This document shows, in pieces, positions 42,609-51,457 of a DNA stretch of 64,000 nucleotides (the stretch's first letter is position 1; every line of letters begins with the position of its first letter). This stretch comes from Rhodobacteraceae bacterium EL53 (GTDB lineage: Bacteria; Pseudomonadota; Alphaproteobacteria; Rhodobacterales; Rhodobacteraceae). Under the pieces are notes generated by a model that ran no database searches, was not told the DNA's origin, and worked only from the letters and a program-made list of their open reading frames with translations. The position numbers and the translations under genes are program-made. Location: NCBI GenBank assembly GCA_900313015.1, contig OMPR01000004.1, forward strand, positions 124,001 through 188,000. The letters are read 5' to 3'.

Positions 42609-44552
42609 ATGAGCTTGAATTCTGACCAGATGGAATTGCCCGAAGCGGACATTCTCAAACATTACCCGGCCGCAACCGTGTTGCTCGAAGGGTTCGAACA
42701 TGCCCCCCGGATTGCGACGGCGGTTGCGCCATCCACAAACGCTCCGGCTGAACGCAGCCCGGGCGTTGGCACGCGGCGGCGGTTTCGTTCGACCACGCCG
42801 GGGTTGGTGACACGGCGCACGGCGCGCACTGATGGGGTGCATCTGATCGACCGGATCGAGGCGGCGGATGATGGCGATGCCTTGACTTCTCCGCTGCAGG
42901 CGACGGTGCAGCATGCCCTGCGCCGGGCCGTGGCGATTGCCCTCGCGATGGGCGAGATCTACGCCGATCAAACCGCGCTGGGCGATCTGAAACGCGCCAA
43001 TTTGGCGGGGGATTTGCCCCCTGCGCGCAAGTCCGAATTCTCTGACCTGCTGACCGGCGAGGCTCTGATTACCGCCCACACCTTGGGCAATGCGCTGGCC
43101 TATGTCCTGTCTTCGCACCTGTCCGAGGTCACGGTCGAGGTCGGTGAGGTCGAGGAACTGCTGACCGACAATGGCCAACTCGCCCTGCATGGGGCCCTGT
43201 GGGAATTGGATCAGGTGTTGGCCACCAAAGCCCCCGATGATGCGCATCTGATCGCAGCGGCCAGCGGTTTCGCCGAACAGTTGATGGAAAAGGCCGCCCA
43301 ACGGGCGCAGGGCGCGCCACAACTGGCAGGTTTTGCCGGGTCCGCATGGCATGTGGAGGCAGATGATTTAACCCTGCGCGGGTTTGAACCCGCGTCGAAA
43401 GCGAAATCCACCACCCTGACGATGACGTTCAAGAAACCGAACGAGGTCGTCGGCAACCACATCGCCAAATATCAGGCGATGAAGCTCGCCAAGATGCTGA
43501 TGGCCTATGACTTTGACCGCCGGTTGAACCCCTTTGCCGATCTGGGCGGCTTTATCTTTACCTTTATGGGCGATGGCAAACCGGGCACAGGGAAAACGAC
43601 GCTGATCCAGATGATGGCCGGGCTGCTGAACGACTATTGCCTGAACGCGGGCTATCCGTTCCGATACCAGAATCTCAGCACCGACAACATCGACAGCTAT
43701 CAGGGCAAATCAGGCCAAAATGCCAAGGCATTCATCAACACCATTCTGGACCCCTCGGTTATTGGATTCGGCACCATTGATGACATCGACCAACTGGCAG
43801 GCAAACGCGGCGATCGTCAGTCCTCAGCCGGGCAGCTCGAAATCACCGCTGTCTTGATGGAGAGCTTTGCAGGCGCCAACACCGTTGTGCGCGGCAACTG
43901 TACCTTTGGCATGTTCTCGAACTATCCCGAAAACGTCGATGACGCCCTGCGCCAACGTGCCGGGGCACGGTTTCTGGTCGATGGCCCCCAAACCCGCGAA
44001 GATTACATCGACATCCTTAACCTGCTGATGGGCAAGAACCACGACATTCCGCTGGGCGATCACACCGCCTTTGCCGCGCAGGAAATTAAACGCGCCGTCG
44101 CCGCCAGTTTCGAAGGCCACGCCCGCCCGCATGAGGACGGATTGCTGCGGGTCTATGAACGGGTCGAGGGCCAGATCGGCGCGCTGGATACGATTGCCAA
44201 GCTGGGGACGTATCTGAAGGCGATCCAACAGGCGGATGAACGGTTCACCGGCCGCGCCATCAAGAACATCACCGACGCGGTCAAAGTCCGCGCGATGGAT
44301 TTTGAGCTGCCGGACGAATGGATGGAAAACCCCGACCTGTTCCTGTTTCAGGACTATGACACCAAACACGCCATGATCGCCGACCTGCGGGTGCCGATCA
44401 CGGTGGATATGGTGGTGCAGGAAATCAACCGCTACGCCGACAGCGAATTCCGCTATGCCGACAAATCCGACGAGGTCGCCATCGACGCACTGGTCCGTGA
44501 TTTTGGTCGGCAAGAGGCCGCGAAAAAGCGGTATCTAGGGGGCAAAGCCTAA
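42609..44552 (+). CDS. AAA+ ATPase of unknown role
   Basis: A 647-residue protein. An N-terminal helical region of about 280 residues of unknown family precedes one AAA module. Walker A is GKPGTGKT (323-330). Walker B ends IDD (390-392), with Asp where Glu is usual. A sensor-1 Asn438 lies in FSNYPENVDDALRQRAGARF, which also offers arginine-finger candidates. The layout suggests a ring-forming remodelling ATPase rather than a protease. ATG 42609 has AGAGG upstream; a TTG at 42600 is in frame. Central catalytic component of the operon. Confidence 0.88.
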   Translation: MSLNSDQMELPEADILKHYPAATVLLEGFEHAPRIATAVAPSTNAPAERSPGVGTRRRFRSTTPGLVTRRTARTDGVHLIDRIEAADDGDALTSPLQATVQHALRRAVAIALAMGEIYADQTALGDLKRANLAGDLPPARKSEFSDLLTGEALITAHTLGNALAYVLSSHLSEVTVEVGEVEELLTDNGQLALHGALWELDQVLATKAPDDAHLIAAASGFAEQLMEKAAQRAQGAPQLAGFAGSAWHVEADDLTLRGFEPASKAKSTTLTMTFKKPNEVVGNHIAKYQAMKLAKMLMAYDFDRRLNPFADLGGFIFTFMGDGKPGTGKTTLIQMMAGLLNDYCLNAGYPFRYQNLSTDNIDSYQGKSGQNAKAFINTILDPSVIGFGTIDDIDQLAGKRGDRQSSAGQLEITAVLMESFAGANTVVRGNCTFGMFSNYPENVDDALRQRAGARFLVDGPQTREDYIDILNLLMGKNHDIPLGDHTAFAAQEIKRAVAASFEGHARPHEDGLLRVYERVEGQIGALDTIAKLGTYLKAIQQADERFTGRAIKNITDAVKVRAMDFELPDEWMENPDLFLFQDYDTKHAMIADLRVPITVDMVVQEINRYADSEFRYADKSDEVAIDALVRDFGRQEAAKKRYLGGKA

Positions 44553-44885
44553 ATGGTCCTGTTGGTGGTTTCACTCTACACCAGTCTAGCCTGTGTCTTG
44601 GTCGCGGTGCCTGTGGCGCTGGTTCTGGGCGCGCGGTTTGGTAAGGGCACGGTGTCCGGGCGGGCCGCGTCGATTAAAACGGGATTAGCAGTCGTCGTGC
44701 CCCCTGCAGTGGTGCTGTTGTGGGGGACGTATCGCCTGAGCATCGAGATGGAAGGGCAGATCACTGGAGGTGAGGAGTTCCTGACAGTCTGGTCTTTGAT
44801 GCTGGGAATGTCAGTGGTGGTGCTGGTGCCGCTTAGTCTGCTCTGTTTCGGCGGCGGGTATTGGGTGGGGCGGCGCAAAGCATGA
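44553..44885 (+). CDS. Three-helix membrane protein of unknown function
   Basis: A 110-residue hydrophobic protein with helices at about 1-25, 43-60 and 78-103, and a basic end (GRRKA). It starts on the base after the AAA ATPase stop (TAAATG), implying reinitiation by the same ribosomes. No recognised family. A 147-base gap with a GC-rich hairpin follows. Confidence 0.7.
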   Translation: MVLLVVSLYTSLACVLVAVPVALVLGARFGKGTVSGRAASIKTGLAVVVPPAVVLLWGTYRLSIEMEGQITGGEEFLTVWSLMLGMSVVVLVPLSLLCFGGGYWVGRRKA

Positions 44886-44950
44886 CCCACTGCATCGCTC
44901 CGCTTAACCCAAACCGCCCGCGACCCCAAACCAGCGCGGCCCTGCCGCGC

Positions 44951-44982
44951 AGCCCCCTCCCTCCCCCCATGGGGAGGGGGCT
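44951..44982. repeat. GC-rich hairpin inside the operon
   Basis: AGCCCCCTCCC (44951-44961) and GGGAGGGGGCT (44972-44982) pair over 11 bp; the loop can also form CCCC-AT-GGGG. No T-run follows. It may act as an internal attenuator or be an extragenic palindrome. Confidence 0.55.
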
Positions 44983-45032
44983 TGGGTGGTGATTGGAGCG
45001 TTAATTAGAGATTTAGAGTTTCAGGTGAATGC

Positions 45033-45845
45033 GTGACTAAGAAAAAGAATGATAAATCGAAAAGGACCAAACAAAGCACAGTTTTGCTTAGTGGACCGAT
45101 GGTTCTTGGGTATGTGCTGACCGCGACCGTCTTATTGCTATTTTGCATCTCGATGACATCTTGGCCCGACTGCTCTGGAAATGGGCCGTGTAGAACTAAT
45201 TGGGAATATTTGCGATATTCATCTTCACCAAACGAAATCGGAGATACGCTGGCAGGGTTTGCGGGTTCTTTGGCCTTTGTTTGGTTGGTTGTTACAGTTC
45301 TTCTTCAATCTAAAGAACTGCGAGAGCAGCGCGTAGAGTTTGAGGCAATGGCTGATGCTCAGAGAGCGCAAGCGTGTATTTTCAAAAAAGAACAGTTGCA
45401 GCGTGAGGGAGAAACAGCGGCGCGCCAGATGGACGGATATTCTGAGTTGCTTCTTCAAGAGCTTGCACAGGGGAATTTGAGAGGGGTTATTTGGAAGGTT
45501 TCCAAAACTGGTAGGGCACCTCATAGCCCAGGTAACTTGTCGCCATTTGTCGCTTCTCAGTTCAACGAAATTCACAAGCCACGTTTGGTTTTTGGCACAT
45601 TAGCAGCGCAAACCAAATCGGTAGAAAATCAGATGATCGGAAACAAAGACAAAGTTCAAGTTGTTGAGAAGTCACGAAGAAAATCAGATGTAGAGGATGT
45701 TTGTAAACTGTTGAAAAACATCCTCGCGCTAAAGGAAAGGTTGCCGGAGGATAGGAAGCTTCAGTTGGAAATTTGGAAAGTAGAAACCTCCTATGCGTCG
45801 ATTTCGGCATTGTTGGAAGCGGACATCTGGGAGCGAGAAACATGA
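45033..45845 (+). CDS. AbiC-like two-helix coiled-coil protein (AT-rich)
   Basis: A 270-residue protein from GTG 45033. The basic N-terminus is followed by TM1 (about 23-40), an extracytoplasmic stretch with two cysteines, GDTLAGFAGSLAF leading TM2 (75-91), then LQSKELREQRVEFEAMADAQRAQ coiled coil. This G-D...F-G / TM / LQ-x-x-EL-x-x-x-x-x-EF pattern is that of putative phage abortive-infection (AbiC-like) proteins; the match is by eye. The base composition is visibly AT-richer than its neighbours (24 of 60 G+C at 45601-45660, against 41 of 60 at 46741-46800). Its stop overlaps the next start as ATGA. Possibly acquired, yet integrated into the operon. Confidence 0.75.
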   Translation: MTKKKNDKSKRTKQSTVLLSGPMVLGYVLTATVLLLFCISMTSWPDCSGNGPCRTNWEYLRYSSSPNEIGDTLAGFAGSLAFVWLVVTVLLQSKELREQRVEFEAMADAQRAQACIFKKEQLQREGETAARQMDGYSELLLQELAQGNLRGVIWKVSKTGRAPHSPGNLSPFVASQFNEIHKPRLVFGTLAAQTKSVENQMIGNKDKVQVVEKSRRKSDVEDVCKLLKNILALKERLPEDRKLQLEIWKVETSYASISALLEADIWERET

Positions 45846-47185
45846 AACGCCTCATCCAACACGGCCTGATGTTCGGAAACCTCGTCCACATCTCCAGCCC
45901 CGCCCTGATCGAACGCTATAACCGCGCGCTCCAGCATCTCAGCGGTAAGACCACCACCCTAACCGACTTCCACGTCGATATCTCGGGCTATTCCCCCGAG
46001 GTGGGGGATGAGCTGGGCGATGCGCTGTACCTTAACCCCAATGGGGTCAACCGGCAGTTCATCCTGCTGACCACCGAACAGAAACGCGCGCCGCTGTTGA
46101 ACGTCAAATTCTCCACCTCGCGGGACATCCTGCGCCAGTTTATCGAAGACAATGAAAGCCAGCTGTTTGCTCTGACTGCAACGGATGCGGTCGCCGGGGA
46201 GCTGGTCAATTCGGTCTTCAAAGTGACCTCGCCCCGGCGCCTTTTTGATCTCAAAAAGGTCGAGGTCGAGGCCGACACCGTCGGCGGCACCCTGAAAACC
46301 GCCACACAGTTGGGCAATATGGTCGACCGCTTCAAAACAGAAGAGGACGCCTGGTTCGATGACGTGCTGATCGCGGATATGATCGGGGCGGCCAAACAGA
46401 CCGGCGATGTGACACGCAACCCGGTGCACCTGAGCCAGACCCTGTTTGAACAGGGCGCGTTCTGGACGGCGCATTATGGCGGGCTCTATCTGTTTTCGGA
46501 TCTGGAACATCCCGCAGTCATCGCAAGCGGGGACAAACCCGACGACGACCTGCCGATCAAATACGTGTTTGACCTGAGCCAGCGCAACCGGATCGCCAAA
46601 TTCTTTGACTACAACGATCTGGTCGAACCCATTGTCAAAGCGCGCGGCGTGGATGCGGCCCAGATCCTGCAACAAAAGATGGACTTTATCACCATCGACA
46701 CAGCCGCCAGCGCCGGCATTGATCTCAGCAATCTGGACCGCAGCGACATGCGCCGTCTGGCGCGCCGCCATGTGGAACAGCTGCCCGACGAATACCACGC
46801 ATTGGCTCAGGTCCAGAGCTGGGCGCGCTCGGGCGGGCGGTGGCCGCGGATCAGTTCCGACCATCCGGCGTATTTCTACACCCTGCGCGCGGCAGACACG
46901 GATCACCGCGATCTGGTCAATATGCTGCTGGCGGAACTGTGCCCCTTGGATGTGCGCCAGCTGTTCATATGTCATAAAGAGCTGTTCTATCGCACCTATG
47001 CGGGCTGGCCCGAGGCGAAAAAGGCCTATGTTGCTGATTTCCTTGCACGGGAGTATCAGGTGGATAAAGAAGGTGCGCGCGAGGCGCTGTTTGGCCATGA
47101 ACCGGACATGCAGGGCGAGGTGTCCGCACCAACCGAAGATTTGATCGCCCGTGTTGGCCCATGGGGCGCTGTAAGGAGGCCGTAA
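45842..47185 (+). CDS. Conserved protein of unknown function
   Basis: A 447-residue protein I do not recognise. It lacks a signal peptide and has mixed alpha/beta sequence with motifs FHVDISGYSPEVGDELGDALYLNPNG and AFWTAHYGGLYLFSDLEHP, and many charged residues. ATG 45842 overlaps the preceding stop. The next gene begins on the base after its own stop, so the operon continues without break. Given the length and ordered codon use it is surely expressed; a regulator or adaptor of the AAA machine is only a guess. Confidence 0.8.
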   Translation: MKRLIQHGLMFGNLVHISSPALIERYNRALQHLSGKTTTLTDFHVDISGYSPEVGDELGDALYLNPNGVNRQFILLTTEQKRAPLLNVKFSTSRDILRQFIEDNESQLFALTATDAVAGELVNSVFKVTSPRRLFDLKKVEVEADTVGGTLKTATQLGNMVDRFKTEEDAWFDDVLIADMIGAAKQTGDVTRNPVHLSQTLFEQGAFWTAHYGGLYLFSDLEHPAVIASGDKPDDDLPIKYVFDLSQRNRIAKFFDYNDLVEPIVKARGVDAAQILQQKMDFITIDTAASAGIDLSNLDRSDMRRLARRHVEQLPDEYHALAQVQSWARSGGRWPRISSDHPAYFYTLRAADTDHRDLVNMLLAELCPLDVRQLFICHKELFYRTYAGWPEAKKAYVADFLAREYQVDKEGAREALFGHEPDMQGEVSAPTEDLIARVGPWGAVRRP

Positions 47186-47452
47186 ATGTTTGTAATGCTG
47201 CGCTTGCTTGTCCCCTTGTTGGTGGTCTTGACGGTGATCTATATTGGGGTGTCGCTGTATTCCCGCCGCGTGCGCCGCAACAAGTTAGAGGCGTATTGGG
47301 ACAAAAAAGGTGTGACCGGCGATCGCGAGGCCTTTGTTGCGCGGGGGCTAAAGAAATACGATGCCTCGTTCCGGCGCAAGTTGATCTTGGGGGTGTATGT
47401 GGTGCCTTTGGCGCTGATTGCGTTCCTTGTATATTTTTCGAATTTCATGTGA
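47186..47452 (+). CDS. Small two-helix membrane protein
   Basis: 88 residues: a helix at about 3-23, a cytoplasmic basic/acidic loop (SRRVRRNKLEAYWDKKGVTGDREAF), and a second helix at 65-85. The layout resembles other small Rhodobacteraceae envelope proteins without assigned function. It starts immediately after the preceding stop and is followed 11 bases on by the DUF1523 gene. Confidence 0.75.
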   Translation: MFVMLRLLVPLLVVLTVIYIGVSLYSRRVRRNKLEAYWDKKGVTGDREAFVARGLKKYDASFRRKLILGVYVVPLALIAFLVYFSNFM

Positions 47453-47463
47453 GGGCCTGAACT

Positions 47464-48105
47464 ATGGCTTACATCAAATGGGCGTTCATCATTCTGTTTT
47501 GGGGGACAATTGTAGCGGCGCTGCACTATACGCTGCCGCATCATGATATCGTCCGCGTCACCGACACCTATGAAAAGCGGATTGATCCGGGTGAGAACAG
47601 CCTGTTTTGGGCCGCGCAGGACGTGGGCAGCGATGCAACCACGCCCAACCGGGATGTGTTTTTCATTCAGACGCGATTGGCCAATGGCAACGTCATGGTC
47701 TATCGCAACGAAGACACAGGCTGGAGTTGGCCGCCGTATTTCAAACTGAACTCGTCCAATCTACAGGCCGAAGCCGCGGATATGAAATCCTCGGCCGAGG
47801 CCCCCAAATGGGTGGCGATGCGGCACTATGGCTGGCGCAATGAATTCATCTCGATCTTTCCAAATGCGGTGAAGATCTGGCAGGTAGACAGCCCGGACGT
47901 GCGGATCATTCCGTGGTTCAATATCCTCTTCCTGGTGGTGTTCGGGGCGCTGGCGTGGGCGATCTATGTGCGCTGGCGTCGCTTCCGCGAGGCCCGGATT
48001 GATCCGATGGTCGAAAGCGTCGAAGACAGCCTATATGCGGCGGGCGATGCCATTGATGAAAAACGCGGTCGGTTCCGCCGGTGGCTGGATACATGGCGCA
48101 AATAA
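47464..48105 (+). CDS. DUF1523 family membrane protein
   Basis: A 213-residue protein with an N-terminal helix, a periplasmic domain and a second helix (about 147-165) leading to a basic/acidic cytoplasmic tail. The stretches LPHHDIVRVTDTYEKR, VYRNEDTGWSWPPYFK and AMRHYGWRNEFISIFPN are the DUF1523 hallmarks, a family I know mainly from Rhodobacteraceae. Function unknown. Last gene of the operon that starts at 39816. Confidence 0.88.
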   Translation: MAYIKWAFIILFWGTIVAALHYTLPHHDIVRVTDTYEKRIDPGENSLFWAAQDVGSDATTPNRDVFFIQTRLANGNVMVYRNEDTGWSWPPYFKLNSSNLQAEAADMKSSAEAPKWVAMRHYGWRNEFISIFPNAVKIWQVDSPDVRIIPWFNILFLVVFGALAWAIYVRWRRFREARIDPMVESVEDSLYAAGDAIDEKRGRFRRWLDTWRK

Positions 48106-48276
48106 CGCCAACCAGAAGACATTGAAACACATTCGAAATTACGCGGCCGCCTTGGAAACTGGGCGGCCGTTGGCGTTAGTCTGCCGATCCTTTTGAGAAA
48201 TCCGTTTTGTGCATCTTGTTGCGGCGTTGAGGGGTTATTATTTGTCATTTTAGACAGATAATGATTCAGGAGTATT

Positions 48277-48792
48277 ATGATGGCCCTCTTTAAAGGTCTG
48301 GGTGCAAAAGCTACGGCGGCAGGTGTTGGTTTTGCCATGTTGGTTGCGGCACACTCCGCTGCGGCGGATGAGGTTTCGGATGCCAAAGGTTTGGTCGAGA
48401 GTTTCTACACCAACCTGATCGCGGAAAATTACCCGCCGATGATCAATATGTTCATGCCCGCTGCAACCGCGGTCTACACCACCAAATACGGCTATGGCAT
48501 CCCGGATGACGTGTTCAACTTCACCGCCGAAGAAGTCAAAGAATACGCCGATATGGAAATCCCCGAAGAGTACCTCGAATACTTCAAAGGCTACGAAGAG
48601 CTGGGCCGGGATTTTGAAATTCTGGACGCCAAGAAAACCGGCGACTCGGTGACTGTCACAGGGCGCATGACCGAAGATTACAAGCTTGAGACATACAAAG
48701 GTCAGAACATTCAGACCGACACGTTTGTCATCAAATTCCCCTACGAACAGCCGCTGATCGCCAGCTATAGCGGTGTTGCGACGTTCAAATAG
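48277..48792 (+). CDS. Secreted protein of unknown function
   Basis: 171 residues with a signal peptide ending near HSAAADE. The mature part, LVESFYTNLIAENYPPMINMFMPAATAVYTTKYGYG, followed by a strand-rich C-terminal half, resembles small NTF2/SnoaL-like periplasmic proteins, a tentative fold guess. AGGAG lies 5 bases before ATG 48277; ATG 48280 is in frame. It stands alone, 171 bases after the DUF1523 gene, and may or may not share its promoter. Confidence 0.75.
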   Translation: MMALFKGLGAKATAAGVGFAMLVAAHSAAADEVSDAKGLVESFYTNLIAENYPPMINMFMPAATAVYTTKYGYGIPDDVFNFTAEEVKEYADMEIPEEYLEYFKGYEELGRDFEILDAKKTGDSVTVTGRMTEDYKLETYKGQNIQTDTFVIKFPYEQPLIASYSGVATFK

Positions 48793-48827
48793 GCCCTGTG
48801 ACCCGGGGGCGAAACCGCCCTCGGGTC

Positions 48828-50405
48828 TTAGTCTGAAAAGAGGTGATCCGTCTGGGCAAGCCGTAGCCCTTGATCCCAGCTGATCGACAGGAATTCGGCC
48901 AGCTTTGGGGCATTTTCTTCGGCGGTGGCGGTTTCGCGAATACGTTGATACCGGCTGAATCCCGCGTCTCTAATCAAATCCGATTCATGGTTCATGTCAT
49001 TGCGGATCGTGGGCAGCAACCGCTCTAGCGTGGCTTTCGGCGTGCGCTCCCCGGCCAGTCCGACGCGATGGGCGTGTCCTGTCAGGTATTCATCGCTGAA
49101 GTGGCAATCGATTTCCAACAGCCGGCTGACCGAACGATCCGAATAGAAATCATTCATCAGATCCAGATTGGAGGAATCCATGCAGATCACCAACCGGTCA
49201 GTGTTGTAGTATTCAAACAGCATCCGCATCAGGGCGCGCCGATGTCGAGTGCGTTTTTCCAGCGAGGTTTGGATCCCGCCAAGATCGGGCAGGGGGGTGC
49301 TTTCTTCGTTGAACAGATAATCAATTGTCGGAACATTTGCGACGTGACGGATTTGCTCCAGCAGGCGTTTGGCAACGTGCCATTTCTTACACACGACGAT
49401 CAACAATTCGCGCTCGCGCCCCAGCGAACTTTCGGTTTCCCAGAACCGCATGCTGAACCGCCGGCCCATCCGGCCGCGGCCTGTCAGGAACTTGTACAGG
49501 CTGGTGCCTTCGTTTGAGATCTGGAACCCAACATCATGGGCCGCATAAAGCCGACCCAGACGGGCCTTGAGCTCTTTGGCCTCGGGACTGATCTTGCGGG
49601 CGAATAGAAAATCCTGAGCCAGCAACAGATCATAGTGGTCATTGTGGAAAGTGACCGGCATGCCGTAATCGGAAAACATCAGAAACGTGAGGGTACGGGC
49701 CTCGATCTCGTCTTCGGGAATCAGGTGGCGTACAAGGGTCTGGAAAAAGGTTTCATCCGGAATCCAGGTGGTGCGGAAAAACCGCATGACATCGCGCCGT
49801 TGGCGGGTGAAATCCAGAATCCATTCCACGGTGCGCCGACGCAGGCACCACCATTGGCTGCCAATCATGACTTGGATGTCATGCGGAATGTCGCGTTTCA
49901 GGCCCAGCCGTTGCTGCAGGTTATAGGCAGCGTAGAACCGCTTTTTCTGGGTGCGTTCGTTGAAAAAGTGCCGATAGACCAGCCGCTCTTCTTTCCAGCC
50001 TGTCTTGATCCAGTCGCTTTCGAAATAATCAAAGCTTTCGATGAAATCCTTGTCATTTTCGTCCAGGAACTTGTGGGCGTATTCGGCGGTTTTGATCGCC
50101 ATGCAATCGCCCGACAGCATATAGAAATGCGTGGCCCGCGGAAAGTTTTCGACCGCTGCCTGCACCGCATATAGCGACGCCTGAACCAGCGACCATGTCC
50201 CCCAGCCGCATTTGATCCGTTTGCGGGCAAAGGTCACATTGGGATTGTCGCTCAGAGCGTCTTTGATCTTCTTGAAATGCTCAGGCTTGGCGCGGGCATC
50301 AAAGTGGATCGACATGTAATCGCCGGCCACAGTCAGCCGCTCGGCCTGCATGATAATTGCATCCGGATCTTTGTGGCACAGCAGGATGTAGGCAATTTTT
50401 GCCAT
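48828..50405 (-). CDS. GT14-like glycosyltransferase with unknown C-terminal domain
   Basis: A 525-residue protein. The N-terminal half (about 1-260) resembles the core-2/I-branching GT14 family: YILLCHKDPDAI, VQASLYAVQAAVENFPRATHFYMLSGDCMAI, and GSQWWCLRRRTVEWIL. The C-terminal 250 residues (LLIVVCKKWHVAKRLLEQIR...) form a separate domain of unknown role. It probably transfers a sugar to a surface glycan. The ATG at 50405 is preferred over the TTG at 50420. Divergent from a sulfotransferase gene, a suggestive pairing. Confidence 0.85.
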   Translation of the reverse strand: MAKIAYILLCHKDPDAIIMQAERLTVAGDYMSIHFDARAKPEHFKKIKDALSDNPNVTFARKRIKCGWGTWSLVQASLYAVQAAVENFPRATHFYMLSGDCMAIKTAEYAHKFLDENDKDFIESFDYFESDWIKTGWKEERLVYRHFFNERTQKKRFYAAYNLQQRLGLKRDIPHDIQVMIGSQWWCLRRRTVEWILDFTRQRRDVMRFFRTTWIPDETFFQTLVRHLIPEDEIEARTLTFLMFSDYGMPVTFHNDHYDLLLAQDFLFARKISPEAKELKARLGRLYAAHDVGFQISNEGTSLYKFLTGRGRMGRRFSMRFWETESSLGRERELLIVVCKKWHVAKRLLEQIRHVANVPTIDYLFNEESTPLPDLGGIQTSLEKRTRHRRALMRMLFEYYNTDRLVICMDSSNLDLMNDFYSDRSVSRLLEIDCHFSDEYLTGHAHRVGLAGERTPKATLERLLPTIRNDMNHESDLIRDAGFSRYQRIRETATAEENAPKLAEFLSISWDQGLRLAQTDHLFSD

Positions 50406-50550
50406 ATTGGAAACGATCAATCCCTATTTGTGTTCTTTGTTTACGTTGATAAAGGTGAAGACCGATTGAATAAACAGCATTTATTTGCTTTTTTAAGGTA
50501 AGCACACCTGTGGCCACGGTACGGCGAAACAGGGATAGGAGGCAAGGCAG

Positions 50551-51366
50551 ATGGGTTTTCCCGGCGTCTGGATGACGGAAAGCGAAAGTGTGGTCTATCG
50601 CGTGGTGCCCAAGTGCGCCTGCTCGACCATTGGTCAGATCATGTATTATTCCGACCATGGTGAATTTTTCGACGGCGATATTCACGACGCCAAGGACGGA
50701 ATGCACAAATGGGCGCGGGACGACAGTCAGGGGCCGATCACGCGCAACGTGCTGGCGCACAGATCTTATGCGTTCACCTGCGTTCGCAATCCCTACACGC
50801 GCATCCTCAGCTCGTTTTTCGACAAAATTTGCGGCATTCAGCGCAACGGGCGGCGGTATCGCGGCAATCTGGTGCCAACCCTGATCTACAAATACGGGAT
50901 CGAAGTTGGCGGTGATGATGGCAAACAAGAGTTTGACCAGATCCAAAGCTTCCGCCGGTTTCTGTTGTTTGCGCGCGATACCATTCGCTGGCGCCGCCCG
51001 ATGGACCCGGACATTCACTGGTCTGCGGTCTCGGGCCATGTGTCGACCTTTATCGCCAATGGTGGCCGGTATGACGAAATCGTCTGGACCGAAAGCTTTA
51101 ACGAGGGCATGCAAAGGGTGTTGAACAGCATCGAGACCCCGCATGCGGTCGATTTGAAAAAAATCCCCCGGTTCAACGAATCAGAAGGTCACGGCCCAAA
51201 ACGGGCACACCCGGTCGAAGATTATTTTGACGATTTGTCGATGCATCTGGTGTACGAGATCTTCAAACGCGATTTCCAGTTGTTCAAATACGATTTTGAG
51301 AACCCTGGAAATAAGATGCCGATCGCTGAAATTGACCTGGATGAGGTGCACGCCAAGCTGGGCTAG
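50551..51366 (+). CDS. Sulfotransferase family 2 protein
   Basis: A 271-residue cytosolic-type carbohydrate sulfotransferase that should use PAPS. The 5'-phosphosulfate loop is VPKCACST (19-26) and the 3'-phosphate motif is RNPYTRILSS (79-88), both well conserved. The acceptor is unknown. It is divergent from the GT14-like glycosyltransferase gene, consistent with sulfation of a capsule or other polymer. Confidence 0.9.
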   Translation: MGFPGVWMTESESVVYRVVPKCACSTIGQIMYYSDHGEFFDGDIHDAKDGMHKWARDDSQGPITRNVLAHRSYAFTCVRNPYTRILSSFFDKICGIQRNGRRYRGNLVPTLIYKYGIEVGGDDGKQEFDQIQSFRRFLLFARDTIRWRRPMDPDIHWSAVSGHVSTFIANGGRYDEIVWTESFNEGMQRVLNSIETPHAVDLKKIPRFNESEGHGPKRAHPVEDYFDDLSMHLVYEIFKRDFQLFKYDFENPGNKMPIAEIDLDEVHAKLG

Positions 51367-51457
51367 TCTAGGTGCTGAATCCGACCTGAACACGCGGCTT
51401 ACGGATTGCGTGCTCTTTATCGCCTGACTATCCCGACGGGGGAAAGCAACGCATGCC

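Noticed and set aside
45959-47098. Leftward frame of 379 codons over the 447-residue gene
   Set aside because: Mirror of a tightly coupled plus-strand gene; no ribosome site or family features.
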